DNA from: Chloroflexota bacterium
Lineage (GTDB): Bacteria; Chloroflexota; Anaerolineae; Ardenticatenales; Ardenticatenaceae
Assembly: GCA_003520455.1 (NCBI GenBank)
Contig: DOUV01000474.1
Span: forward strand, 1-8,801
DNA length: 8,801 nucleotides
Reading direction: 5' to 3'
The notes below the pieces were generated by a model. The model was given only the letters and a program-made list of their open reading frames with translations. It did not search any database and was not told the DNA's origin. This document shows positions 1 through 6,458 of the stretch, piece after piece; the first letter of the stretch is position 1; each line of letters begins with the position of its first letter. A program made the translations under genes and the position numbers.

Positions 1-550
1 CGATGACAACGCCCGCCGCTCCGGCGGCCCTGGCATCGGCCGCGAGTTGGCCGGGCGCCACCGGCACGATGGGGTGGTAGTGCATCGACCAGATATCGGC
101 CAGGAGCATCACCTGGCCGGCGCCAATGCGCCGGCGCTCGTGCAGGATCTCGATCGTGTTCGGCTCGACGATCCCCTGCGAGGTCCACGAGGCCCCGGTG
201 AGCGCCGCCGCCCGGACAAAGGAACCACCGCAGAGTGCCGCGATGGCGAGCGAGGCGACGACGTCGTTGCGCAGCACGTGGACGCCGACGGCGACGTGGA
301 CCGCTCTACGGATTGCCTGGGCGATGCGGGTCATCGCCACTATCGTCTCAGCCCCGGCGTGTTGCTTCGGGATTGCGCGATCCCATCGATTCTGAACCAG
401 GGCACCATCAACGCCACCGGCTTCGAGCGCCTGCGCATCCTCGACGGCACGGGCAAGGACAGCCTCGAAATCGCCCGTAAAGTCGGGCGTGCCGGGAAGC
501 GGCTTGAGGTGAACCATTCCAATGATGGGTTTTTCACGATCAAGGATCAT
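1..550 (-). CDS. BtpA/SgcQ-family TIM-barrel protein, N-terminal part (cut by window edge)
   Basis: The frame from ATG at 550 stays open to the window edge and gives 183 residues. It starts with the family's first-strand motif IIGMVHLKPLPG (residues 9-20), followed by ALEAGGVDGALVQN (41-54), VGVHVLRND (88-96), LAIAALCGGSFVRAAALTGA (101-120) and LLADIWSMHYHP (149-160). This is the BtpA/SgcQ family (COG0434), predicted TIM-barrel enzymes of unknown reaction; the name comes from a cyanobacterial photosystem I biogenesis factor, a role not expected here. The full family length is about 260-280 residues, so the last third lies outside the window. The ATG is the first possible start, because an in-frame TAA lies nine codons upstream with no start codon between. 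Its Shine-Dalgarno is poor (only AGAAGA abutting the ATG). It is last in the operon seen here, 191 bp after the SIS gene. An enzyme acting on a sugar phosphate released from nucleosides is an inference from context. Confidence 0.88.
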   Translation of the reverse strand, partial: MILDREKPIIGMVHLKPLPGTPDFTGDFEAVLARAVEDAQALEAGGVDGALVQNRWDRAIPKQHAGAETIVAMTRIAQAIRRAVHVAVGVHVLRNDVVASLAIAALCGGSFVRAAALTGASWTSQGIVEPNTIEILHERRRIGAGQVMLLADIWSMHYHPIVPVAPGQLAADARAAGAAGVVI

Positions 551-741
551 TCTTCTTTGGGTAGACCTTTCAGATTACGGCGGTTCGAAATGCGCGATGC
601 GGGCAACGTGATGCTGCTGAAAGCACGTCGCTCTCGCGTTCGAGGCAGTGGGCAAGAGCAAGACATCAACGAGGAAGGTGACTCCAGGATTTCGCGAACT
701 GATTGCCAGGAGCGCTGCTTATCGTCCGCGCGTTTCACGCG

Positions 742-1854
742 TCACGGTTCGTGCCAGCCTTCCAGCAAGTCGATGTAGATCATCTTTTGGATCGCGACGT
801 TGTCGAAGCCCTCGGGACGGTCGGGGTTGACGCCGCGGGTCACAGCCAGGTTGTAGGCGAAGAGTTGCAGCGGCACGACGTAGAGCAGAGGGCTCAGAAG
901 TTCGTCGGTCGGCGCAAGCTCATACGCCTGGACGCCGGGCCGTTGCCACCTCGCGCGGCTCCCCTGCGGGCCAAAAACGACGACCGGGTGGCCGCGACCG
1001 GTCGCGAACTCCACCATCGCCCGGACGCGCCCGGCGGTGCGCCCGGACGGGGCGAGGAAGAACAGGGGCGTTCCAGGCTGGATCGCGAAGAGGTGGAGAT
1101 GGCCATACTCCTCGAGCGCATCGGCCTCGGCCGGTAGCCGGTTGGTCTCATTGATTTTCGCCGCCCCGATGAGTGCGGCGGCGTAACCCGGCCCGGAACC
1201 GATGAAGGCGAAGTGACGTCGCGATTGCCACAGGCGCGCCAGGGTAAGCAGTTCGCTCTCCAGATCGAGTGCGCGCTCCATCTGAGCCGGCAACGTAGTG
1301 CCCAGCGCCGTTCGATGCGCGTCCGCATCCGGCGTGGTCAGGCCGCCCCGCGCGACCCCGAGTGCCAGCGCCACGTGAAAGAGCAGCGCTGTGGCGGCGG
1401 TGGTCGTTTTGGTGGGGAATGAGTAGGAGGGACCGCCCGCCGTGGCCAACAGGTGATCGCACTCCGCCGCGAGCGGGCCCTCGGGCGAGTTGGTCACCCC
1501 GATGGTGATCGCTCCCCGCTCGCGCGCCAGCCGGCCGGATTCGATGACCTGGATCGTCTTGCCTGACTGGCTGATGAGAATGATCAGTGTCCGCGCGTCC
1601 ACGAGTTCGTGACGCCAGAAGCGAAACTCGAGGCCATCAACGGCCTCGGCCGGCAGCCGGGCCCAGCGCTCGAACGGGTAGACCGCGGCGTGGGCGGCGA
1701 AGTAGGGATCGCCACAGCCAACCAGCAGGACTCGGGTGAGATCGCTCGGGAGGAGCGCCGCCAGCGCGGCGACGGCCTTTGCCTGCCCCGCTACTGTCTC
1801 GGCCACGGCAGCCGGCTGCTCGCGCAATTCTTTGAGGAAGAAGGAATCGTTCAT
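742..1854 (-). CDS. Double SIS-domain protein, GlmS isomerase-like sugar-phosphate isomerase/deaminase (370 aa)
   Basis: The protein has two SIS (sugar isomerase) folds and no N-terminal glutaminase domain. The first spans about residues 35-160, with VLLVGCGDPYFAA (42-54) and the phosphate-binding loop SQSGKT (95-100). The second spans about 205-345, with FIGSGPGYAAALIGAAKINE (217-236), then AEADALEEYGH (242-252). These correspond to the GlmS segments 'GRGxxYPxALEGALKLKE' and 'AEAYxxGELKHGP'. The C-terminus GVNPDRPEGFDNV (341-353) matches the GlmS/AgaS/FrlB-type tail. Family members isomerise, deaminate or deglycate phosphorylated (amino)sugars in the cytoplasm. The usual SQSGET reads SQSGKT here, so the substrate cannot be read from the motif. 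The start is fixed by an in-frame TAA three codons upstream; no good Shine-Dalgarno is visible. It follows the nucleoside hydrolase pair by 130 bp and probably acts on the sugar they release, which is an inference. Confidence 0.87.
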   Translation of the reverse strand: MNDSFFLKELREQPAAVAETVAGQAKAVAALAALLPSDLTRVLLVGCGDPYFAAHAAVYPFERWARLPAEAVDGLEFRFWRHELVDARTLIILISQSGKTIQVIESGRLARERGAITIGVTNSPEGPLAAECDHLLATAGGPSYSFPTKTTTAATALLFHVALALGVARGGLTTPDADAHRTALGTTLPAQMERALDLESELLTLARLWQSRRHFAFIGSGPGYAAALIGAAKINETNRLPAEADALEEYGHLHLFAIQPGTPLFFLAPSGRTAGRVRAMVEFATGRGHPVVVFGPQGSRARWQRPGVQAYELAPTDELLSPLLYVVPLQLFAYNLAVTRGVNPDRPEGFDNVAIQKMIYIDLLEGWHEP

Positions 1855-1984
1855 GAGGGTTTATCGAGTCAGGGAGTCTCATCACGTCCGGCGAGTACCC
1901 CGGGGAACTCACCGGCCAGGTACCGGAAGCCTTCAGTTCCCGCCTGGCGGGAATCTTCGACCCTGCGTTCTCCCGACTTCCTGG
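1855..1984 (-). repeat. Spacer with two palindromes between nucleoside hydrolase and SIS gene
   Basis: This 130-bp spacer carries two dyads. At 1888-1915 an imperfect palindrome reads CCGG-C-GAGT-A-CCCC/GGGG-A-ACTC-A-CCGG. Its C/A mismatch on + becomes a U-G wobble in minus-strand RNA. At 1937-1953 TTCCCGCCTGGCGGGAA pairs as a 6-bp stem with a 5-nt loop. No T-run follows either on the minus strand, so these are not classical terminators. They could be mRNA processing or stability hairpins, or operator sites; the sequence does not decide. Confidence 0.5.
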
Positions 1985-2947
1985 CTATGGGTACGTCGCC
2001 AGCACGTCGAGGAACAGCTCCCAAAAGCGGTCGGGCCGGACCGCGACGGCGACCTCGGCGTTGGGCGGCGCCCCGCGGCTGACGCCTTCCGCTCCCGCAG
2101 CGAGATTATCGGCGCGCAGGTGGCGGTAGTCGCAGACTGTCATGCCGTAAGTATGCTCCCCATGGAGCTCGACAGCCACGTGCATCGGCTCGAAGGTGAG
2201 GATCTCTGGATCGACCAGGGCGGCCACAGCCAACGGGTCGTGCATCGAGCCACCCGGCAACCCAAAGAGGCGCTGCAAGCGCTCGCTGTAGAAGTCGAGC
2301 ATCTCGGCCACCGCCTTGGCGGTTCGAGTGCCAAGGCTGCGAATCTGGGTCCGCCGCTCGGGCGTGGCTGCCACCTGGCGAGTAACGTTCAACCCAACCA
2401 TCTTGATAGGAACACCGCTGCCGAAGACCACGTGCGCGGCCTCCGGGTCGCACCAGATGTTGAACTCCGCCGCCGGCGTTGAATTGCCGAAGGTCACCGA
2501 GCCGCCCATCAAGCTGATGCCCGCGAGCCGTCCGGCGAGGTCGGGGTCGCGGTGGAGCGCCACGGCAACGTTGGTCAGCGGCCCGGTGGGGACCAGGTAA
2601 AGCCCAGGAACGGCCCTCGAAGTCGCGGTGATGAACTCAACGGCGTGGGCCTTGGCGAGCGGTACGGTCGGTGGGGGCAAATTGGGGCCGTCGAGGCCGG
2701 TCTGGCCATGCACCTCGGGGGCATGAACCGGCGCGCGGACCAGCGGCCGCGCCAGACCGGCCGCGACGGGAATGTGCGTGAGGTCGGCCAGTTCGACGAC
2801 CTGACGGGCATTGCGGCTGGTTTGAGCCAGCGAGACATTGCCGTGAACGCTTGTGATGCCCTGCAGGTTGAGGGTCCGAGCACCGAGCAGGATGGCCATG
2901 GCATCGTCGTGGCCCGGATCACAGTCGATGATCGCTGGGATGGTCAT
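1985..2947 (-). CDS. Inosine-uridine preferring nucleoside hydrolase family protein (second of tandem pair, 320 aa)
   Basis: This cytoplasmic calcium-dependent N-ribohydrolase family splits nucleosides into base and ribose. The N-terminal metal site is IIDCDPGHDDAMAIL (residues 6-20), with the aspartate cluster D8, D10, D14, D15. Other family blocks are SVHGN (33-37), VPTGPLTNVAVAL (119-131), SLMGG (145-149), EFNIWCDPEAAHVVF (161-175, N163 being the expected sugar/calcium contact), MVGLNVT (183-189) and SMHDPLAVAALVDPEIL (234-250). H236 and D237 sit at the usual catalytic/metal position. Its length is normal for the family (about 310-330). The ATG overlaps the stop of the upstream hydrolase in an ATGA, and a GGAGG lies 7 nt before the ATG inside that gene, so the two are probably translationally coupled. 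Base preference cannot be read from the sequence. Confidence 0.95.
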   Translation of the reverse strand: MTIPAIIDCDPGHDDAMAILLGARTLNLQGITSVHGNVSLAQTSRNARQVVELADLTHIPVAAGLARPLVRAPVHAPEVHGQTGLDGPNLPPPTVPLAKAHAVEFITATSRAVPGLYLVPTGPLTNVAVALHRDPDLAGRLAGISLMGGSVTFGNSTPAAEFNIWCDPEAAHVVFGSGVPIKMVGLNVTRQVAATPERRTQIRSLGTRTAKAVAEMLDFYSERLQRLFGLPGGSMHDPLAVAALVDPEILTFEPMHVAVELHGEHTYGMTVCDYRHLRADNLAAGAEGVSRGAPPNAEVAVAVRPDRFWELFLDVLATYP

Positions 2948-3903
2948 ACTCGAGCCTCCATCAGCCGTTGCCGGTAGAGCGCCAGGAACCGCTCGCTATC
3001 GACGTCGACGCATACGTTGACGTTTGGCTCGCGCCCGCGTTGGCCGCGCCAGTCGGCGACAGTCAGTCCGGCATGGAAAGGACTGACGTATTCGACATCG
3101 ACGTAGGCCATCTTGGTTTCAAAGAGGCTGGGATCAATCACGTAGGCCAGCGCCGATGAATCGTGCACATGGAAACCTTCCAGGCCGAGGGTCGCGCGGT
3201 AGAAGTTCAGGTAGTGCGGAACGATGGCACAGATGAAATCGGTGAAGCGATTGTGGGCCGAGCATAGCGTCTCGAGGTAGGCCGGCGTCATCACGGTCTT
3301 GCGGGTCACATCCAGCCCGACCATCGTGATCGGCCAACCCGCGTGAAAGACGATGTGGGCCGCCTCGGGATCATTGCGGATATTGGCCTCGGCCACGGGG
3401 GAGGCATTCCCCAGCCGGTTGGCCGCCCCGCCCATCAGGACGACCTCGCGCACGTTCTCCGTGATCCGCGGTTCCAGGCTGACGGCCAGCGCGATGTTGG
3501 TCAGCGGTGCCAGGGGGACGAGCGTCATCTCGCCGGGATTCGCCATCACCATATCGGCGATGAACTGGGCGGCGCGGCGCGGGTCGGGTGTTCCCTGCGG
3601 CTCGGGGAACTGCACCTCGCCGAGCCCGTTGCGGCCGTGAACCCGCCAACCCTCCCCCGTAAACGGGCGCATAAGTGGCTTCTCGGCGCCGCGGGCGACC
3701 GGCACCTCCGGGTGTCCCGCCAACTCCACCAGGCGGAGCGCGTTGGCAGTCGTGACCGCTGTGCCGGTGTTTCCGAAGACCGTCGTGATTCCCTCGATCT
3801 TTACCTCCGCGGAACAGAATGCAAAGAGGATCGCCATCGAGTCATCAACGCCGGGATCAGTATCGATAATAATGCGGCGAGGCGTGGAGCGTGTACCTTT
3901 CAT
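2944..3903 (-). CDS. Inosine-uridine preferring nucleoside hydrolase family protein (first of tandem pair, about 319 aa)
   Basis: A second nucleoside hydrolase, clearly diverged from its downstream neighbour. Counting from the ATG at 3903, the metal-binding motif IIIDTDPGVDDSMAIL is at residues 11-26, with D14, D16, D20 and D21. Then come TVFGN (41-45), VHGRNGLGE (88-96), LVPLAPLTNIALAV (128-141), VLMGGAANRLGN (155-166), EANIRNDPEAAHIVF (172-186, N174), MVGLDVT (194-200) and VHDSSALAYVIDPSLF (246-261, H247/D248). The common HDP triplet reads HDS here, and the usual GPLTN reads APLTN. The core catalytic aspartates and histidine are kept, so activity is expected, perhaps with a different nucleoside preference. 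It lies 143 bp after the MalG-like permease, which supports breakdown of an imported nucleoside. The C-terminus MEARV also carries the ribosome-binding site of the next gene. Confidence 0.95.
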   Translation of the reverse strand: MKGTRSTPRRIIIDTDPGVDDSMAILFAFCSAEVKIEGITTVFGNTGTAVTTANALRLVELAGHPEVPVARGAEKPLMRPFTGEGWRVHGRNGLGEVQFPEPQGTPDPRRAAQFIADMVMANPGEMTLVPLAPLTNIALAVSLEPRITENVREVVLMGGAANRLGNASPVAEANIRNDPEAAHIVFHAGWPITMVGLDVTRKTVMTPAYLETLCSAHNRFTDFICAIVPHYLNFYRATLGLEGFHVHDSSALAYVIDPSLFETKMAYVDVEYVSPFHAGLTVADWRGQRGREPNVNVCVDVDSERFLALYRQRLMEARV

Positions 3904-3919
3904 CAAGCCGGTTCCTTTC
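3904..3919 (-). promoter_or_regulatory. Ribosome-binding site with two possible starts (TTG or ATG)
   Basis: On the minus strand AAAGGA is followed by ACCGGC, then TTG at 3906-3904 and ATG at 3903-3901. The spacing is 6 nt to the TTG and 9 nt to the ATG. Both starts are in frame and adjacent and differ by one residue. I prefer the ATG because it is the stronger start codon and the spacing is still acceptable. Confidence 0.55.
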
Positions 3920-4022
3920 TCAGAGAAGGGTCACACCGCAGGATTCAATCAGATTACAGAGGACGCAGCGGGCGCAATGAAGAGGCACAACCGGGCTGCA
4001 CCCTTCGCAGTTCCTTGGCGGC

Positions 4023-4042
4023 TCTCGCGCCTGGCGCCGAGA
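4023..4042 (-). repeat. Hairpin just after the MalG-like permease gene
   Basis: In minus-strand RNA, TCTC-G-GCG, a CCAGG loop, then CGC-GAGA form a 7-bp stem with one bulged G. It begins 4 nt after the TAA at 4047. No T-run follows, so it is not a standard intrinsic terminator. It may protect the 3' end of the permease message or lower read-through into the hydrolase genes; this is an inference. The rest of the 3904-4046 spacer shows nothing I can name. Confidence 0.4.
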
Positions 4043-4046
4043 AGAA

Positions 4047-4982
4047 TTACCCCTTTAAGCCCGTTGTCACAACGCCCTGCACGTAGTAGCGCTGCAGCGC
4101 GAGGAAGATGAGAATGACGGGAATTGATGCGAGCGCCGCGCCTGCGAAAGTTCGGCCCCAGAATACTTGTGTCTGGGTTGTCTGCGAGCTGATGGCAACC
4201 TGAATCACCTGTAGTTTGTTGTTGCCGATGGCGATGAGCGGCCAGAAGAAGAGATTCCAGATGAACTGGAACTCAAGAAGCGCGTTTGTGATGAGCCCGG
4301 GCACCGCGTTTGGCACGATCACATGACGCAGGACGCCGAAGTAGTTGGCACCGTCGATGATCGCGGCTTCATCTAGCTCGATTGGGATATCTCGGAAGAA
4401 CTGGATGAGCGAGAAAATCACGAATGGGCTGGCGTACCAGGGAAGGATCATCGCCCAGTAACTGTTCTGAATTCCGAGCTGCCGCACAACGATATACAGT
4501 GGAACGATGGTGACCTGAAAGGGCACCAGCATCGTGGCGATGACGAAGATCAGAATGAGATTCTTGTGTGGGAAGGGCAGCCGGGCGAAGAAGTAGGCGC
4601 CCATCGTGTTAAAGATCAGGCTTGAGGAGACGACGGCGGCCGAGACGAAGAACGAATTCAACAAGTTCCGCCCGAAGTTGAGCCCGAACCGTTGCCCCTC
4701 GGCGCTGAGACCAAGCACATCCTTGTAGTTACTAAGCGTCCACTCGATCGGAATGAAGGTGCGCCAGCCAAACGGATAGAGGTACTGGAAAATCTCGCGC
4801 TCAGCCCGCACGCTTCCCAGCGTCATCCAGACGAAGGGCAGCAGGAAGATGAAGGCGATTATAATGTAGGCTGCCCAGCGCAACGGCGTGCCGACCAGTT
4901 TCCACACCCTCCGAACGGTGTCGGCTCGCTCGTGTGCCCGTATCAGGGCCTGTGGGCTCACACCGCGCTCTGTCACGTCCAT
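4047..4982 (-). CDS. CUT1-type ABC transporter permease, MalG-like (311 aa)
   Basis: This is the second inner-membrane permease of a carbohydrate-uptake ABC importer. Hydrophobic spans are visible at about 35-57, 108-130, 141-162, 178-195, 228-255 (partly split) and 280-296. The cytoplasmic EAA coupling loop is DEAAIIDGANYFGVLRHVIVP (about 204-224), ending in the typical I-x-x-P, where it docks on the ATPase. The MalG-class hallmark SLxQFFRDIP appears as SLIQFFRDIPIELDEAA (191-207). A strong Shine-Dalgarno GGAGGA lies 5 nt before the ATG. The gene follows the MalF-like permease after a 216-bp spacer with two palindromes, an unusual gap, since such pairs are commonly adjacent or overlapping. 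Family and role are clear; the substrate is inferred to be a nucleoside or related sugar from the hydrolases downstream. Confidence 0.95.
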   Translation of the reverse strand: MDVTERGVSPQALIRAHERADTVRRVWKLVGTPLRWAAYIIIAFIFLLPFVWMTLGSVRAEREIFQYLYPFGWRTFIPIEWTLSNYKDVLGLSAEGQRFGLNFGRNLLNSFFVSAAVVSSSLIFNTMGAYFFARLPFPHKNLILIFVIATMLVPFQVTIVPLYIVVRQLGIQNSYWAMILPWYASPFVIFSLIQFFRDIPIELDEAAIIDGANYFGVLRHVIVPNAVPGLITNALLEFQFIWNLFFWPLIAIGNNKLQVIQVAISSQTTQTQVFWGRTFAGAALASIPVILIFLALQRYYVQGVVTTGLKG

Positions 4983-5064
4983 TCCAATCCTCCCGCACCA
5001 AGAATAACCGCTGTCTGTAAACGAACTCGCTCTCCCGCCAGCTCCGCCCCGCCGGCCAGGTCCT

Positions 5065-5081
5065 CAGACCTCCGAAGTCTG
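5065..5081. repeat. Palindromic repeat, copy 1 (CAGACCTCCGAAGTCTG)
   Basis: An 8-1-8 dyad of the AGACTTC-C/G-GAAGTCT family. It has one C/A mismatch on + that becomes a U-G wobble in minus-strand RNA. GGTCC (5059-5063) and GGACC (5086-5090) add an outer 5-bp stem. The related copies at 5146 and 6423 show that it belongs to a family. Function is unknown. Confidence 0.75.
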
Positions 5082-5145
5082 GGAGGGACCGTGCTGGCCC
5101 ACAGCGCGCTCCGACGACGATGATCGAGGCGGGCCTCTGCCGCAA

Positions 5146-5166
5146 ACAAGACTTCCGAAGTCTTGT
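5146..5166. repeat. Palindromic repeat, copy 2 (10-1-10 perfect dyad)
   Basis: Arms ACAAGACTTC and GAAGTCTTGT are exact reverse complements around a central C. It shares the AGACTTC-C-GAAGTCT core with the other copies. On the minus strand it starts 33 nt after the MalF-like stop and is followed by TT-GCGG after its final T, so the T-run is too short for a confident intrinsic terminator, though attenuation is possible. Confidence 0.8.
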
Positions 5167-5198
5167 CCCTCCCCCCGCCGGATGACTCGACCGGTGCC

Positions 5199-6128
5199 CT
5201 AGTGTTCCGACCTCAAGAGCCGCATCTGTGCGAGGCTCACGACCAACAGGATCGCCAGCGTCACCATCGAGAGGGCGCTGGCGTAGCCCATATCCTGGAA
5301 GAGAAATCCTTGCTGGTAGATGTAAAAGACAATCGCCTTGGTCGAGTCGAGCGGCCCACCCTTGGTCATCTGGTAGACCGGCACGAAGATCTGAAACGAG
5401 AAGACCGTCTGCGTCACGATGACAAACATCAGAATCGGCTTCAGCAGTGGGATCGTCACGTTCCAGAACGCCTGCCAGCGATTGGCACCGTCGACCAAGG
5501 CCGCCTCGTAGTAGGTCGACGGGATACCTTTGAGACCGGCTGCGAGGATGATCATGCTGAAGCCGACGTCTTTCCAGATCATCATCACCGTGAGGGCCGG
5601 CAAGGCGCGCCGCTGGTCCGAGAGGAAGGCCTGGCGCGGGATGCCAACCGCGTTGAGCATACTCTGGATCAGCCCCTGCTCGGAGTGATACATCATTGCC
5701 CAGAGAATCGACACGACGATGATGGAGGTGACCATCGGCGCCATGATCGCCGAGCGGACGAAGCCGGCGCCAAACGTCTCTCGCTGGAGAAAGACGGCCA
5801 GGGCCAACGCGAACACGATTTCGATTGGAACTTTGTAAATGACGAACTGGGTCGTCACCCAGAGTGATTTCCAGAAGATAGGATCGTGGACGAGCCGAGC
5901 ATAATGATCAAGTCCGATAAAGCCGCGGAACCCTCCCAATAAACTATAGTTGAACAGGCTCGCCCGCAGCGCGGCGAGAATCGGTAGGTAGCGAAACAGA
6001 GTAAAATTGATCAACGCCGGGAGGATAAAGAGGAGGGCGAAGAGATAATTACGCCGCCGCCACGGCAACACACGCCCAAGCAGTGAAGCTTCTGGGGTAT
6101 ATCGTGTTGGAGCTGTCCCTGCAGCCAT
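5199..6128 (-). CDS. CUT1-type ABC transporter permease, MalF-like (309 aa)
   Basis: This is the first inner-membrane permease of the importer. A basic stretch WRRR (23-26) precedes the first membrane span (about 28-50). Further spans are at about 93-114, 125-147, 176-198, 230-250 and 283-302. The EAA loop YYEAALVDGANRWQAFWNVTIP (about 206-227) contacts the ATPase. Segments typical of the sugar-permease UgpA/MalF class include FILPALINFTLFRYLPI (34-50), GLDHYARLVHDPIFWKSL (72-89) and TKGGPLDSTKAIVFYIYQQGF (255-275). The P2 periplasmic domain of E. coli MalF is absent, as usual in this short class. The Shine-Dalgarno GAGGTGA lies 6 nt before the ATG and settles the start. A dyad at 6149-6192 sits in its leader. 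It works with the binding lipoprotein upstream and the MalG-like permease downstream. Confidence 0.95.
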   Translation of the reverse strand: MAAGTAPTRYTPEASLLGRVLPWRRRNYLFALLFILPALINFTLFRYLPILAALRASLFNYSLLGGFRGFIGLDHYARLVHDPIFWKSLWVTTQFVIYKVPIEIVFALALAVFLQRETFGAGFVRSAIMAPMVTSIIVVSILWAMMYHSEQGLIQSMLNAVGIPRQAFLSDQRRALPALTVMMIWKDVGFSMIILAAGLKGIPSTYYEAALVDGANRWQAFWNVTIPLLKPILMFVIVTQTVFSFQIFVPVYQMTKGGPLDSTKAIVFYIYQQGFLFQDMGYASALSMVTLAILLVVSLAQMRLLRSEH

Positions 6129-6148
6129 GACACGTCACCTCGATTCTG

Positions 6149-6192
6149 ACGGGTCCCGTCGGAACAAATAGTGATTCGCTCTTACGGGACCC
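6149..6192. promoter_or_regulatory. Inverted repeat in the leader of the MalF-like gene
   Basis: GGGTCCCGT (6151-6159) and ACGGGACCC (6184-6192) are exact reverse complements separated by 24 nt. The right-hand part is also a small palindrome by itself, ACGGGTCCCGT (6149-6159), and the left-hand ACGGGACCC is a partial copy of it, with centres 35 bp apart. It ends 21 nt before the ATG, just upstream of the ribosome-binding site. It could be a pair of operator sites or an RNA stem controlling translation. I see no good -35/-10 pair next to it. Confidence 0.35.
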
Positions 6193-6422
6193 CGGCACGT
6201 ATAGAACGTCAGCGGGGCCTGGAGCCAGCCCCCTTCCTTCGGAGCGGTTGGGAGCCATAAAAGCGCGTTGGACTCGCCCGGCGAGCCTTGTCACGCGGCG
6301 GCCCCCCGCTTCGTTGTCCGTCGGTTCAAGGTGGGGACTGGCTGGCGACGACAAGTCAACCCTCTCGTTCGCCTTCGAACCGGCGTCTCGCTCCCGCTAC
6401 CCTCGGGCGCCGGTCAAGGGAT

Positions 6423-6458
6423 CAGACTTCCGAAGTCTTCCGAGACTTCGGAAGTCTG
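6423..6458. repeat. Double palindromic repeat, perfect 16-bp-arm inverted repeat (copies 3 and 4)
   Basis: CAGACTTCCGAAGTCT (6423-6438), a TCCG spacer, then AGACTTCGGAAGTCTG (6443-6458) are exact reverse complements. Each arm is itself a 7-1-7 palindrome of the same family as 5065-5081 and 5146-5166. It can therefore fold either as one 16-bp hairpin with a 4-nt loop or as two adjacent small hairpins. No T-run follows on either strand. Confidence 0.85.

Larger units (their letters stand above)
4983..5198 (-). other. 216-bp spacer between the two permease genes
   Basis: No convincing gene lies here on either strand. It contains two palindromes of one family (5065-5081 and 5146-5166), a 9-bp inverted pair GGGAGGGAC (5081-5089) and GTCCCTCCC (5165-5173), and at its downstream end the ribosome-binding site of the MalG-like gene (4988-4993). 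Such a long structured gap inside a permease pair is atypical and may set the ratio of the two products. Confidence 0.6.

Noticed and set aside
547..738. 63-residue minus-strand frame (GTG start) filling the SIS-BtpA spacer, ending in an ATGA overlap with the BtpA start
   Set aside because: The overlap is tidy, but the sequence is Ser/Arg-rich, resembles no family I know and has no clear ribosome-binding site. It is more likely chance.
1937..1953. TTCCCGCCTGGCGGGAA, similar in look to GC-rich dispersed repeats of other bacteria
   Set aside because: Only one copy is present in the window, so I do not assign it to a repeat family.
3343..4086. Long plus-strand frame (247 residues) opposite the first nucleoside hydrolase
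   Set aside because: It is a shadow of a strong minus-strand gene, with no family motifs.
5146..5166. Perfect dyad considered as an intrinsic terminator after the MalF-like gene
   Set aside because: Only TGTTT follows on the minus strand, and the MalG-like gene, which must be made with it, lies downstream. A full terminator is unlikely, though partial attenuation stays possible.
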